Translations under genes and position numbers: made by a program
NCBI GenBank assembly: GCA_035524275.1
Contig: DATKPC010000001.1
Location: forward strand, 1-27,740
Direction: 5' to 3'
Source of the DNA: DATKPC01 sp035524275
GTDB taxonomy: Bacteria > Pseudomonadota > Gammaproteobacteria > Burkholderiales > Burkholderiaceae_F
Length of the DNA: 27,740 nt
Notes under the pieces: generated by a model
The model's input: only the letters and a program-made list of their open reading frames with translations
Told to the model about the DNA's origin: nothing
The model's database searches: none
In this document: piece by piece, positions 20,502 to 27,711 of the stretch
Position numbering within the stretch: position 1 is the first letter of the stretch
Layout: each line of letters begins with the position of its first letter

Positions 20502-21575
20502 TCAGAACTTGTGCCGGATTCCGACGCCGAACTGGTTGGCGCTGGCAAGACCGGTGAACTTCTCGTCCTTGTCGACGACGTAGACGTCGGTGCGCTTCGA
20601 CAGCGGATAGTCGTAACCGAGCGCGTAGGTCGTCCACTTCGCGCCCGACAGCGTGCCGGTCCAGCCCGTCGCGAGCTTCGTCTGCGCACCATCGAGCATG
20701 ATGGAACCGCCGGCGAGCGGAACGGAAAGCCCGAGGTTGTAGATCTTGTCCTTGTCGCTGCCGCTGCCGGTGAACCCGGTGTACTTCGCGCCCTCGATGT
20801 TGGCGTAGAACTTCACGACCGAGAGGTCGTAGCTCGCGCCGGCGCCATAGAACGTGACCTTGGAGTACGCGGCTGCGGGGAACGGAGTTGCCTGCAGCAG
20901 CGATGGCACCGGGTTGCTCAGTTCGTTGCTCTCGATGAATGCCGTGAGGGCGAGCGGGCCGCCGAAATACAGGACGTTGATGCCGTCGTTCTGCTTCGTC
21001 TGGCCGGCGATGCCGCCGATCTGGTAGGCCGCCGAGATCGTCGCGCCACCGAGGCTCGGGGACGTGTACGACACGGCGTTGCTGTAGCCGGAGTCCGTGA
21101 AGTAAAGCGGCGCGTTGTAGCCGCCGCCGCTCAGGTACGTATGGAACACGAGCGGCGAGTAGTCGAACGAGTCGGCGAACGGATTGAACAGGATCGTCGG
21201 AAGGAACGCCGGATCGATCTGCCGGCCGATCACGACCTTGCCGAAGCCGCCGGCGAGGTTGACGCTGGCGTCGCGCGAGAACAGCGTGTCGCCGGTGAAC
21301 CGGCCGTCGACGCCGTTGTTCGGCTGGAAGAAGGTCCCGAGCGTGAAGCCTGCCGACAGCCCGCCACCGAGATCCTCGGTGCCGGCGAACTGCAGGTACG
21401 ACGTCGTGAGACCGCTGGACAGCATCTGCGTCGTGCGCTGCGTGACGCCCGCGGCGTCCTTCCCGGTCGAGATTCCGAGGTCGACAAGACCGCTCACAGT
21501 CACCGACGACTGTGCGGATGCGGCCGCCCCCACGGCGCAGGCGACGGCGCCAAGCGCCGCACTGATCTTCTTCAT
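20502..21575 (-). CDS. outer-membrane porin, Gram-negative (OmpC/Burkholderiales type)
   Basis: 357 residues from the ATG at 21575, with gaggag 5 nt upstream; a GTG six bases earlier is less likely. A signal peptide MKKISAALGAVACAVGAAASA is followed by mature QSSVTVSGLVDLG, the classic first strand of this porin family. Alternating beta-strand sequence continues to a C-terminal aromatic (RHKF), the recognition signal for outer-membrane assembly. Gly-rich turns and the GFGKVVIGRQ strand match 16-stranded trimeric porins that pass small hydrophilic solutes. Substrate preference cannot be read from this. It is divergent from the URC uracil cluster across 475 nt, so shared control is possible but unproven. 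Confidence 0.93.
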   Translation of the reverse strand: MKKISAALGAVACAVGAAASAQSSVTVSGLVDLGISTGKDAAGVTQRTTQMLSSGLTTSYLQFAGTEDLGGGLSAGFTLGTFFQPNNGVDGRFTGDTLFSRDASVNLAGGFGKVVIGRQIDPAFLPTILFNPFADSFDYSPLVFHTYLSGGGYNAPLYFTDSGYSNAVSYTSPSLGGATISAAYQIGGIAGQTKQNDGINVLYFGGPLALTAFIESNELSNPVPSLLQATPFPAAAYSKVTFYGAGASYDLSVVKFYANIEGAKYTGFTGSGSDKDKIYNLGLSVPLAGGSIMLDGAQTKLATGWTGTLSGAKWTTYALGYDYPLSKRTDVYVVDKDEKFTGLASANQFGVGIRHKF

Positions 21576-22050
21576 TCTCACTCCTCGTTGGACAAGACGT
21601 TCACGGGGCCGGCCGGGGCCCTATTCCGATGACGATCACATTCGATTCGTGCGATCGACTCGTCGCGCGGCCGGCCCGCGGCGACGATGTCAAGGATTTG
21701 TCACTTTCCTGAGCGTAACGGCGCGATCCGCTTTGATCGATCACGTCCTCACAGGCCGTTGCGTTGCAACAACAGCGTATCCAGAGCCATGCCGCCCGCG
21801 CAGCCGCCCCCGGCAGCCGCGATGGCAACGAGCGAATCACGACAGCAACTAGCGTGCCCGACGTTTCGTGCTTCGTGGCCCGCGCCGCGGCGCGCGCCTG
21901 CCTCCCGTTGGTGCGGCGCCGCGTCGGCGCGGCACCGCGGTGCCGGGGATTCGTGCATGGCTGCGCACCTGTTCCGCGGTGCGCGTTGTCGCTAACCTGC
22001 AGGCTTCGCCGACGTTTCGCTTGTGCGACCCGGCGCCGCGCAGGGGCAGC
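21576..22050. other. porin-URC divergent intergenic region with GC-rich stem-loops
   Basis: This 475-bp gap should hold the divergent promoters of the porin (-) and the URC cluster (+); I could not identify convincing -35/-10 pairs for either. About 105-140 nt before the URC1 start are two overlapping structures: a near-perfect hairpin (21911-21921 with 21925-21935, 10 of 11 pairs, 3-nt loop) and a perfect 16-bp palindrome cggcaccg/cggtgccg (21930-21945). They share bases 21930-21935, so as RNA they exclude each other. No T-run follows either. Open frames through this stretch lack a ribosome binding site and look like GC-rich chance ORFs. Confidence 0.45.
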
Positions 22051-23292
22051 ATGGCCGACCACATCGTTCTCACGTCGCATCCGCGTCCGCGCCGGGCGGG
22101 CGCGTTCTTCGACCTGCAGTGGGGCGCGCCAACCGCCGCGCAGCGCGGGCCGGTCATCGCGAGCCTGACGAACCCGGCACAGCGCAACGCGATCGGCACG
22201 CACGCGGGCGCGTACGCCGTCTACCGCGCGCTGGCGGTCGCCGCGGGTTCGCTTCAACGGGATCATCGTCCCGACTTCACCGACACGCTGCCGGCCGAGG
22301 CCATCGGACCGCACCCGCAGTGGGGCGACCCGCAGAAGATCGTCTCGCTCGATCCCTGGGGCCACATCGTCGCGAGCGCGTTCGCCGATGCCATCGGCGC
22401 CGGCGCCGACGTGCGCCCGACGATCGCGGTGACGAAGGCGCACATCAACATGCCGGAACTGAAGGCGGCGATCGGCGCCGGGCGCCTGCGACCGGACGGG
22501 AGGATCCTGCGCGACAACGGCGACGTGCGCGTCACGAAGGCGGCCGTCGATCCGGTCTGGTACCTGCCGGGCATCGCGCATCGGTTCCGGATCAAGGAGG
22601 CGACGCTGCGCCGCTCGCTGTTCGAGCAGACCGCCGGGATGTTTCCGGAGCTGGTCACGCGTCCCGACCTCAAGGTCTTTCTGCCGCCGATCGGCGGGAT
22701 GACGCTCTACTTCTTCGGCGACGTCGCCGCGCTCGGGCGTCCCGGAACCCGGGTCGCCTGCCGCGTCCACGACGAATGCAACGGCTCGGACGTCTTCGGC
22801 TCCGACATCTGCACGTGCCGCCCGTATCTCGCGCACGGCATCGAGGTGTGCATCGACATGGCGCAGCAGGGCGGCGTCGGCCTCGTCGTCTACAACCGCA
22901 AGGAGGGCCGGGCGCTCGGCGAGGTGACGAAGTTCCTCGTCTACAACGCGCGCAAGCGGCAGCCCGGCGGCGACCGCGCGGAGACCTACTTCGAGCGCAC
23001 CGAATGCGTCGCCGGCGTGCAGGACATGCGGTTCCAGGAGCTGATGCCCGACGTCTTCCACTGGCTCGGCATCGCGCGGATCGACCGCTGGGCGTCGATG
23101 AGCAACATGAAGCATGGGGCGCTCGCGGCCCAGGGCATCGAGGTCGTCGAGCGCGTCCCGATCCCGGAGGAACTCATTCCGGCCGACGCCCGCGTCGAAA
23201 TGGACGCCAAGCGCGCCGCCGGATACTTCACGACCTACACGCCCGACGCCGGCGAACTGGCGCAACCGCTGGGCCGGGCGCTCGACGAATGA
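22051..23292 (+). CDS. URC1-type GTP cyclohydrolase II homologue (uracil catabolism)
   Basis: 413 residues, twice the size of plain RibA. The C-terminal half is GTP-cyclohydrolase-II-like: the zinc Cys set is intact (C243, C254, C256 in VHDECNG...DICTC, the RibA C-x10-C-x-C spacing), followed by VVYNRKEGRALG where RibA has YHRQEGRGIGL. The N-terminal half (HIVLTSHP, NAIGTHAGAYAVYRALAV, KIVSLDPWGH) is typical of the URC1 branch, not of RibA. In the yeast URC pathway (Urc1p, Urc4p, Urc6p) this protein acts in breaking the pyrimidine ring of a uracil nucleotide. The next two genes are the URC4 and URC6 counterparts, which decides the call against riboflavin synthesis. The start at 22051 is from alignment sense; the ribosome binding site (aggggc) is weak. 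Confidence 0.87.
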   Translation: MADHIVLTSHPRPRRAGAFFDLQWGAPTAAQRGPVIASLTNPAQRNAIGTHAGAYAVYRALAVAAGSLQRDHRPDFTDTLPAEAIGPHPQWGDPQKIVSLDPWGHIVASAFADAIGAGADVRPTIAVTKAHINMPELKAAIGAGRLRPDGRILRDNGDVRVTKAAVDPVWYLPGIAHRFRIKEATLRRSLFEQTAGMFPELVTRPDLKVFLPPIGGMTLYFFGDVAALGRPGTRVACRVHDECNGSDVFGSDICTCRPYLAHGIEVCIDMAQQGGVGLVVYNRKEGRALGEVTKFLVYNARKRQPGGDRAETYFERTECVAGVQDMRFQELMPDVFHWLGIARIDRWASMSNMKHGALAAQGIEVVERVPIPEELIPADARVEMDAKRAAGYFTTYTPDAGELAQPLGRALDE

Positions 23293-23305
23293 GCGGAGGT
23301 TCGCG

Positions 23306-24541
23306 ATGAGCGGGGAGCCGCTCGCCGCGCAGGCGGCCAGGGCGCGCGCGCTGCTCACGGCCGCCGCGGTTCGCGAGCACTGCGGCGAGGTCATGGCGTG
23401 CATCGAGCGCGACGGTTCGCGGTGGTTCGCCTGGGACGCCTCCGCGCTCGACGGCGCGGCGGCGTTCGTCGAGGCGGTGATTCGCGAGCGGCATCCGGAC
23501 CTGCGGATTCCGTTCCACAGCCGGTGGCGCCACTTCGAGGCCGGCGGCGTCGATCGCTGGGCGCGCCTTGCCCATGGAACGGCGCTCCGGGAGCGGCTGC
23601 TGGCCGACCCGCTGGAGCGCGCGCGCGCGATGCTCGACCTCGTCGTGCCGAGCGTGCTGCTCGACGCGGGCGCCGGGCCCGCGTGGCACTACCGGGACGG
23701 CGACGCCGTGCTGTCGCGCTCCGAGGGCCTCGCGGTCGCGAGCCTCGAACTCGTGCGCCGCGGCGCGCTGTCGAGCGATCCCGATTGGCCGTGCCGCGCC
23801 GACGCGGTCGCGCTGCGTCGGGTCTCGACCGACACGCTGGCGGACGTTTTCCAGGTCGACGCCGGCAATCCGCTGCTCGGCCTCGCGGGGCGGGCGGAAC
23901 TGCTGCGAAGCCTGGGACGCGTCGTCGCCGATCGGCCCGACGTGTTCGGCGCCGCGGCGCGTGTCGGCAACCTCGTCGACCACCTGCGGACCCTGTCGAC
24001 CGGCGGGCGCCTGGAGGCCGCGACGGTCCTTCGGGTCCTGCTCGACGCGCTCGGGCCGGCGTGGCCGGGTCGACTGCGCTTGGGCGGCGTCGAACTGGGC
24101 GACACCTGGCCGCATCCGGCCGCCACCGGCGGCCTCGTGCCTTTCCACAAGCTTTCGCAATGGCTCGCCTATTCGCTGCTCGAACCGCTGCAGGTCGCCG
24201 GCCTCGAGGTGGTCGGCCTCGACGCGCTGACGGGCCTCCCGGAATACCGCAACGGAGGCTTGCTGATCGACACCGGGTTGCTGCGCCTTCGCGAACCGTC
24301 GCTGGCCTCCGAGCGGCTGGCCGTCGACCACCCGGCCGTCGTCGAGTGGCGCAGCGCGACCGTGGTCGCGCTGGACCGCCTCGCCGACGCCGTGCGGCGG
24401 CGCCTCGGCCGCGATGCCGCCGCGATGCCGCTGGTCCGCGTCCTCGAGGGAGGAACGTGGGTGGCGGGGCGCCGGCTGGCGGCCGCGCGGCGGGCCGGCG
24501 CACCGCCGCTGCAGATCGACAGCGACGGCACGGTATTCTGA
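23306..24541 (+). CDS. URC4-type DUF1688 protein (uracil catabolism)
   Basis: 411 residues, the usual size of DUF1688. Recognised by the family blocks RIPFHSRWRHFEAGG, a conserved middle region (VDHLRTL), and the C-terminal VPFHKLSQWLAYSLLEPLQ followed by LTGLPEYRNGGLLID. In yeast, URC4 is required for uracil use as nitrogen source together with URC1, but its reaction is not known to me and no catalytic motif of a known enzyme class stands out. The start at 23306 has gcggagg (23293-23299) at 6 nt. It follows URC1 by only 13 nt and precedes upp by 50 nt, one operon. Confidence 0.88.
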   Translation: MSGEPLAAQAARARALLTAAAVREHCGEVMACIERDGSRWFAWDASALDGAAAFVEAVIRERHPDLRIPFHSRWRHFEAGGVDRWARLAHGTALRERLLADPLERARAMLDLVVPSVLLDAGAGPAWHYRDGDAVLSRSEGLAVASLELVRRGALSSDPDWPCRADAVALRRVSTDTLADVFQVDAGNPLLGLAGRAELLRSLGRVVADRPDVFGAAARVGNLVDHLRTLSTGGRLEAATVLRVLLDALGPAWPGRLRLGGVELGDTWPHPAATGGLVPFHKLSQWLAYSLLEPLQVAGLEVVGLDALTGLPEYRNGGLLIDTGLLRLREPSLASERLAVDHPAVVEWRSATVVALDRLADAVRRRLGRDAAAMPLVRVLEGGTWVAGRRLAAARRAGAPPLQIDSDGTVF

Positions 24542-24591
24542 CCCGCGCGCCGCGGCCGCGCGGCGCACCCCTCCAACCGCAGGCGAAACCC

Positions 24592-25224
24592 ATGTCCCAG
24601 AACGTGACCGTGGTCAACCATCCGCTGCTGCAGCACAAGCTCACGTACGTGCGCAGCGCGGAGACGACCACCGACAACTTCCGTCGGCTCGTGCGCGAAA
24701 TCAGCCAGATGCTGGCCTATGAAGTGACGCGCGACCTGCCCACCGAACTCATCGAAATTCGCACCCCGGTCGCGCCGTGCCGCGCCCCGGTGATCAGCGG
24801 AAAGAAGCTGTGTCTCGTGTCGATCCTGCGCGCCGGGACCGGGATGCTCGACGGGATGGTCGACCTGCTACCGGGAGCCCGCGTCGGCCATATCGGCCTC
24901 TACCGCGACCCGGAAACGCTGCATCCGGTGGAGTACTACTTCAAGGTCCCCGACGACGTCCACGAGCGCCTCGTGATCGTCCTCGATCCGATGCTGGCGA
25001 CCGGCAACTCGGCGGTCGCGGCATTGAGCCGCCTGAAGGAGGTCGGCGTGACGTCGCTCAAGCTGGTCTGCCTGCTCGCGGCGCCGGAGGGCGTTGCGGC
25101 CGTCACGGCCGCGCATCCGGACGTGCCGCTCGCGGTCGCCGCAATCGACGAGCGCCTCAACGACCACGGCTACATCGTTCCCGGGCTCGGCGACGCCGGG
25201 GACCGCATCTTCGGGACGAAATGA
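24592..25224 (+). CDS. upp: uracil phosphoribosyltransferase (URC6 role)
   Basis: 210 residues, standard for UPRTase: uracil + PRPP to UMP + PPi in the cytoplasm. Family signatures are the N-terminal VVNHPLLQHKLTYVR, the SILRAGTGM block, the PRPP loop VLDPMLATGNSA (about 129-140), and the C-terminal uracil-binding GYIVPGLGDAGDRIFGT. Although Upp is usually a salvage enzyme, its place as last gene after URC1 and URC4 suggests it supplies UMP to the degradative route, like yeast Urc6p. No strong Shine-Dalgarno site is present before the ATG at 24592. A GC hairpin follows the stop. Confidence 0.96.
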   Translation: MSQNVTVVNHPLLQHKLTYVRSAETTTDNFRRLVREISQMLAYEVTRDLPTELIEIRTPVAPCRAPVISGKKLCLVSILRAGTGMLDGMVDLLPGARVGHIGLYRDPETLHPVEYYFKVPDDVHERLVIVLDPMLATGNSAVAALSRLKEVGVTSLKLVCLLAAPEGVAAVTAAHPDVPLAVAAIDERLNDHGYIVPGLGDAGDRIFGTK

Positions 25225-25228
25225 AACC

Positions 25229-25250
25229 CGCGCGGCGGCGTCGCCGCGCG
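25229..25250. terminator. GC hairpin between convergent upp and yjfB
   Basis: A perfect 9-bp stem (cgcgcggcg / cgccgcgcg) with a 4-nt loop lies 5 nt after upp and 25 nt after the yjfB-type gene on the other strand. It lacks a T-run on the + strand; on the - strand ggtttcattt follows, a poor tail. Possibly a weak two-way terminator. Confidence 0.45.
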
Positions 25251-25275
25251 TCGTCGATCCCGTCGGCGCGGGGGC

Positions 25276-25476
25276 TCAGGCGTAGGTGTTGACGCGCGTG
25301 CCGAGCGACCCCGTGGTCGCGAGGCTGGGCGGCTGCGGAAGCGCGTCGATCAGGCCCGCGGCGGCCTGCGCTTGGCTGTCGAGCGCCTTCTTAAGGACGG
25401 CGACCTGCGCGTCGCCCGACTGGCTGGAAATGCCGGCGACGGCCGAACTGACCATCGAAGAGCTGCTGATGTCCAT
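25276..25476 (-). CDS. YjfB family putative motility protein
   Basis: 66 residues from the ATG at 25476 with caggagg (10 nt upstream) as ribosome binding site. Ser-rich N-terminus (MDISSSSMVSSAV), a central VAVLKKALDSQAQAAAGLIDAL and the closing GTRVNTYA fit the YjfB family, small proteins labelled as putative motility proteins, of unknown function. No signal peptide or membrane segment is visible. A sigma28-type promoter lies at 25524-25550, which independently supports a flagellar-regulon gene. It is 110 nt downstream of the Rieske gene on the same strand but probably transcribed on its own. Confidence 0.8.
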   Translation of the reverse strand: MDISSSSMVSSAVAGISSQSGDAQVAVLKKALDSQAQAAAGLIDALPQPPSLATTGSLGTRVNTYA

Positions 25477-25523
25477 GGGTCGATCCTCCTGCCGGACGGC
25501 CAACGGCCCCCGGGTCCCCTGGA

Positions 25524-25550
25524 GATTCGGCCGTGGCGGCGCGAACTTGA
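25524..25550 (-). promoter_or_regulatory. sigma28 (FliA) promoter of the yjfB-type gene
   Basis: On the - strand TCAAGTTC (25550-25543) and GCCGAATC (25531-25524) are exactly 11 bp apart, against the FliA consensus TAAAGTTT-N11-GCCGATAA (6/8 and 5/8 matches; TCAAG is a common proteobacterial variant). It leaves about 40 nt of leader before the ATG at 25476. Confidence 0.7.
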
Positions 25551-25586
25551 GGTCCGGCGATTCCGCGCCGCCCGTCCGCGCAGCCT

Positions 25587-26588
25587 CTAGCCCGGCACGC
25601 AGCCGTACCGGATCTGGCTCTGCCTCAGGTACGCGCGGTACGCGAGCGACATCCGGTCGGCGCGCACCGGAAGCTCGACGCCCGGCGCGAGCGGCAACCG
25701 GCGCGGGACCTGGTTCTCGACGATCGGCTTGTCCTGCAGGAAGATGCGATCCTGGAAGGCGCGCAGGTCGTCGTCGCTCTGGACGAAGTTCGTCATGGCC
25801 AGGATGATCCACGCGCGGCTCGTCTCTTCCGACATCGGCTGCACGTGGAGGCTGATGGCTTCGCGGAATCCGTCCTGCGCCTGCGGCACCTTGGTGAGGA
25901 TCGCCGTCAGCGGCCGCACGACGCGGTAGGAATATTCGACCTCGGCGCCGCCGTGCGCCAGCGTGTTCGTCTGCGGCTGCCAGGCCCAGCAGTTCGTCGC
26001 GATGATGCCGTGGCCGCCGCGGCCGTCGTCGTACGGGCCCACCTCGTAGTCGCGGACTTCCGACCGGCCGCGGTCGCCGAGGATTCCCTCGTGGACGAAC
26101 GCGAAGTGCGCCATGTCGAGGAAGTTCTCGACGATGCGCGGCGCGCTCGCCTGGACCTCGTACGGTCCGCACACGACCTTGCGCAGCCGCGTGTCCTCAT
26201 GCTCCGGGAACGGCGGCGGATCGCGCCGCGGCAGCCCGACGCAGGCCCAGACGAGGCCGTAGCGTTCGATCGCGTGGAACGCCGCGGCACGGAAGCTGTC
26301 CGGCGTCTGCAGGCCCGGGTGCGCCGGCACCGAAGCGCAACGGCCGCCGCCGTCATAGCGCCAGCCGTGGTACGCGCAGACGACCTGGTCGTCCTCGATG
26401 CGGCCGCAGCTGAAGCGCATCCCGCGGTGCGGGCAGCGGTCTTCCCAGGCGTGGACGGCTCCGTCCGCGCTGCGCCACAGCGCGATGTCGCGGTCGAGCA
26501 GCGTCACCCGATGGATCGCGCCGGGCGCGAGGCGCGCGGCGTCGAAGACCGGGTGCCAGTCGTCGTGCAGCAGGGGATCGTGTGACAT
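25587..26588 (-). CDS. Rieske non-heme iron oxygenase, alpha subunit type
   Basis: 333 residues, the size of VanA/dicamba-monooxygenase-like homotrimeric oxygenases. The Rieske [2Fe-2S] ligands are CPHRG (C52, H54) and CAYHGW (C71, H74) at the usual 16-residue gap. The mononuclear iron site is ENFLDMAHFAFVH (N155, H161, H166), with D286 in LQDKPIVENQ as likely carboxylate ligand by comparison with dicamba monooxygenase. Such enzymes demethylate or hydroxylate aromatic or heterocyclic rings and need a reductase, which is not in the window. The gene starts 23 nt after the adenine deaminase stop, so the two are an operon; a purine-like or N-methylated heterocycle is therefore a reasonable but unproven substrate guess. 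The start ATG at 26588 lacks a strong ribosome binding site. Confidence 0.9.
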   Translation of the reverse strand: MSHDPLLHDDWHPVFDAARLAPGAIHRVTLLDRDIALWRSADGAVHAWEDRCPHRGMRFSCGRIEDDQVVCAYHGWRYDGGGRCASVPAHPGLQTPDSFRAAAFHAIERYGLVWACVGLPRRDPPPFPEHEDTRLRKVVCGPYEVQASAPRIVENFLDMAHFAFVHEGILGDRGRSEVRDYEVGPYDDGRGGHGIIATNCWAWQPQTNTLAHGGAEVEYSYRVVRPLTAILTKVPQAQDGFREAISLHVQPMSEETSRAWIILAMTNFVQSDDDLRAFQDRIFLQDKPIVENQVPRRLPLAPGVELPVRADRMSLAYRAYLRQSQIRYGCVPG

Positions 26589-26611
26589 GAGAAGGGGCCC
26601 GGTGCAGCGCC

Positions 26612-27652
26612 TCAGGGCGCCGGATTGCGGATGCAGCCGTCGACGGCCCGGAGCCAGCGCGACTTCGCCTCGGCGTCGAGCCACGAGGCTTCGATCGAGT
26701 TGCTCGCCAGCCGGGCGAGATCCTTCCGCCCGAGCCGCAGCCCGTCGGCGACCGCGCGATAGTTGGCGCCGATGTAGCCGCCGAAGTAGGCCGGATCGTC
26801 GGAATTGACCGTGACCGCGAGGCCGCGGGCCAGCAGGCGCCCGAGATTGTGGTCTTCGATCCGCTTGAAGACACCGAGCTTGACGTTCGACAGCGGGCAG
26901 ACCGTCAGCGGCACGCGCTCGCGCGCCAGGCGCTCGCACAGCGCCGCATCGTCCTCGCAGCGCACGCCGTGGTCGATGCGCGCGACCTTCAGCAGGTCCA
27001 GTGCCTCGGTGATGTAGGCCGGCGGGCCCTCCTCGCCGGCGTGCGCGACGGTGCGCAGGCCGGCGGCGCGCGCCTGCGCAAAGACGTTCCGGAATCCGGA
27101 CGGCGGGTGGCCACGCTCCGACGAATCGAGCCCGACCGCCGCGATCCGCGCCAGGTGCGGCTGCGCCTCGCGCCAGGTGGCGAGCGCGGCCTCCTCCGGG
27201 AGATGGCGAAGGAAACACAGGACCAGCCGCGAGGTGATGCCCAGGTCACGCTCGCCCTCGCCCAGCGCGGCGTCGATGCCTTCGACCACGGTCGCGAACG
27301 GAACGCCGCGTTCCGTATGCGTCTGCGGATCGAAGAAGATCTCGGCGTGGACGACGCCGTCGGCACGGGCGCGCGCCAGGTAGGCCCGCGTCAGCGCGTG
27401 GAAGTCCTCGGCGTCGCGCAGTACCGCGGCGCCGGCGTAGTAGATGTCGAGGAACGACTGCAGGTCGTGGAACTGGTAGGCGCCTCGCAACGCCTCGACC
27501 GACGGGTAGGGCAGCGACACGCCATGCTTCGCCGCCAGTGCGAAAACCATTTCCGGCTCGAGCGAGCCTTCGATGTGGATGTGCAGTTCCGCTTTCGGCA
27601 GCGCGCGGATGAAGCGATCGAGGTCGTCGCGCGGTTCGGTCGAGTCGGGCAT
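26612..27652 (-). CDS. adenine deaminase, type 2 (adenosine/AMP deaminase family)
   Basis: 346 residues from the ATG at 27652. Metal and catalytic residues of the family are all present: HIH (H24, H26), AHAGE (H204, E207), DHG (H228) and NSDDP (D285, D286). The blocks FFDPQTHTERG, GLDSSERGHPPSGF and DPAYFGGY are those of the bacterial adenine deaminases such as Pseudomonas PA0148, which convert adenine to hypoxanthine and ammonia, not of true adenosine deaminase. That subfamily call is from recall of the PA0148 sequence. The start is set by similarity; the upstream in-frame ATG at 27703 would run the N-terminus through a hairpin (27684-27711). The downstream partner is the Rieske oxygenase gene, 23 nt away. 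Confidence 0.88.
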   Translation of the reverse strand: MPDSTEPRDDLDRFIRALPKAELHIHIEGSLEPEMVFALAAKHGVSLPYPSVEALRGAYQFHDLQSFLDIYYAGAAVLRDAEDFHALTRAYLARARADGVVHAEIFFDPQTHTERGVPFATVVEGIDAALGEGERDLGITSRLVLCFLRHLPEEAALATWREAQPHLARIAAVGLDSSERGHPPSGFRNVFAQARAAGLRTVAHAGEEGPPAYITEALDLLKVARIDHGVRCEDDAALCERLARERVPLTVCPLSNVKLGVFKRIEDHNLGRLLARGLAVTVNSDDPAYFGGYIGANYRAVADGLRLGRKDLARLASNSIEASWLDAEAKSRWLRAVDGCIRNPAP

Positions 27653-27683
27653 CGGTGGTCGATCCGGTCGTCGATTCCACGTC

Positions 27684-27711
27684 CCGGCACGGTGCGCGGG
27701 CACCGTGCCGG
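27684..27711. repeat. perfect 12-bp inverted repeat upstream of adenine deaminase
   Basis: ccggcacggtgc (27684-27695) pairs without mismatch with gcaccgtgccgg (27700-27711) around a 4-nt gcgg loop, about 31 nt before the adenine deaminase ATG. No T-run follows on either strand, so it is not an ordinary terminator. It may be an operator or leader stem-loop. The window ends 29 nt later in a run of ten C, which limits interpretation. Confidence 0.6.

Noticed and set aside
21688..21693. Perfect TTGACA on the - strand upstream of the porin
   Set aside because: The sequence at 16-18 bp downstream is GC-rich (ccgcgc) with no -10 element, so I do not call a promoter.
21868..22050. N-terminal extension of the URC1 protein from an ATG at 21868
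   Set aside because: The extension is Arg/Pro-rich, passes through the leader hairpins and has no ribosome binding site; family similarity begins at HIVLTSHP just after 22051.
22051..23292. Riboflavin biosynthesis RibA as the call for the first URC gene
   Set aside because: The protein has a long non-RibA N-terminal half and its neighbours are DUF1688 and upp, not rib genes.
26612..27652. True adenosine deaminase
   Set aside because: The FFDPQTHTERG, GLDSSE..GHPP and DPAYFGGY blocks fit the adenine deaminase subfamily better.
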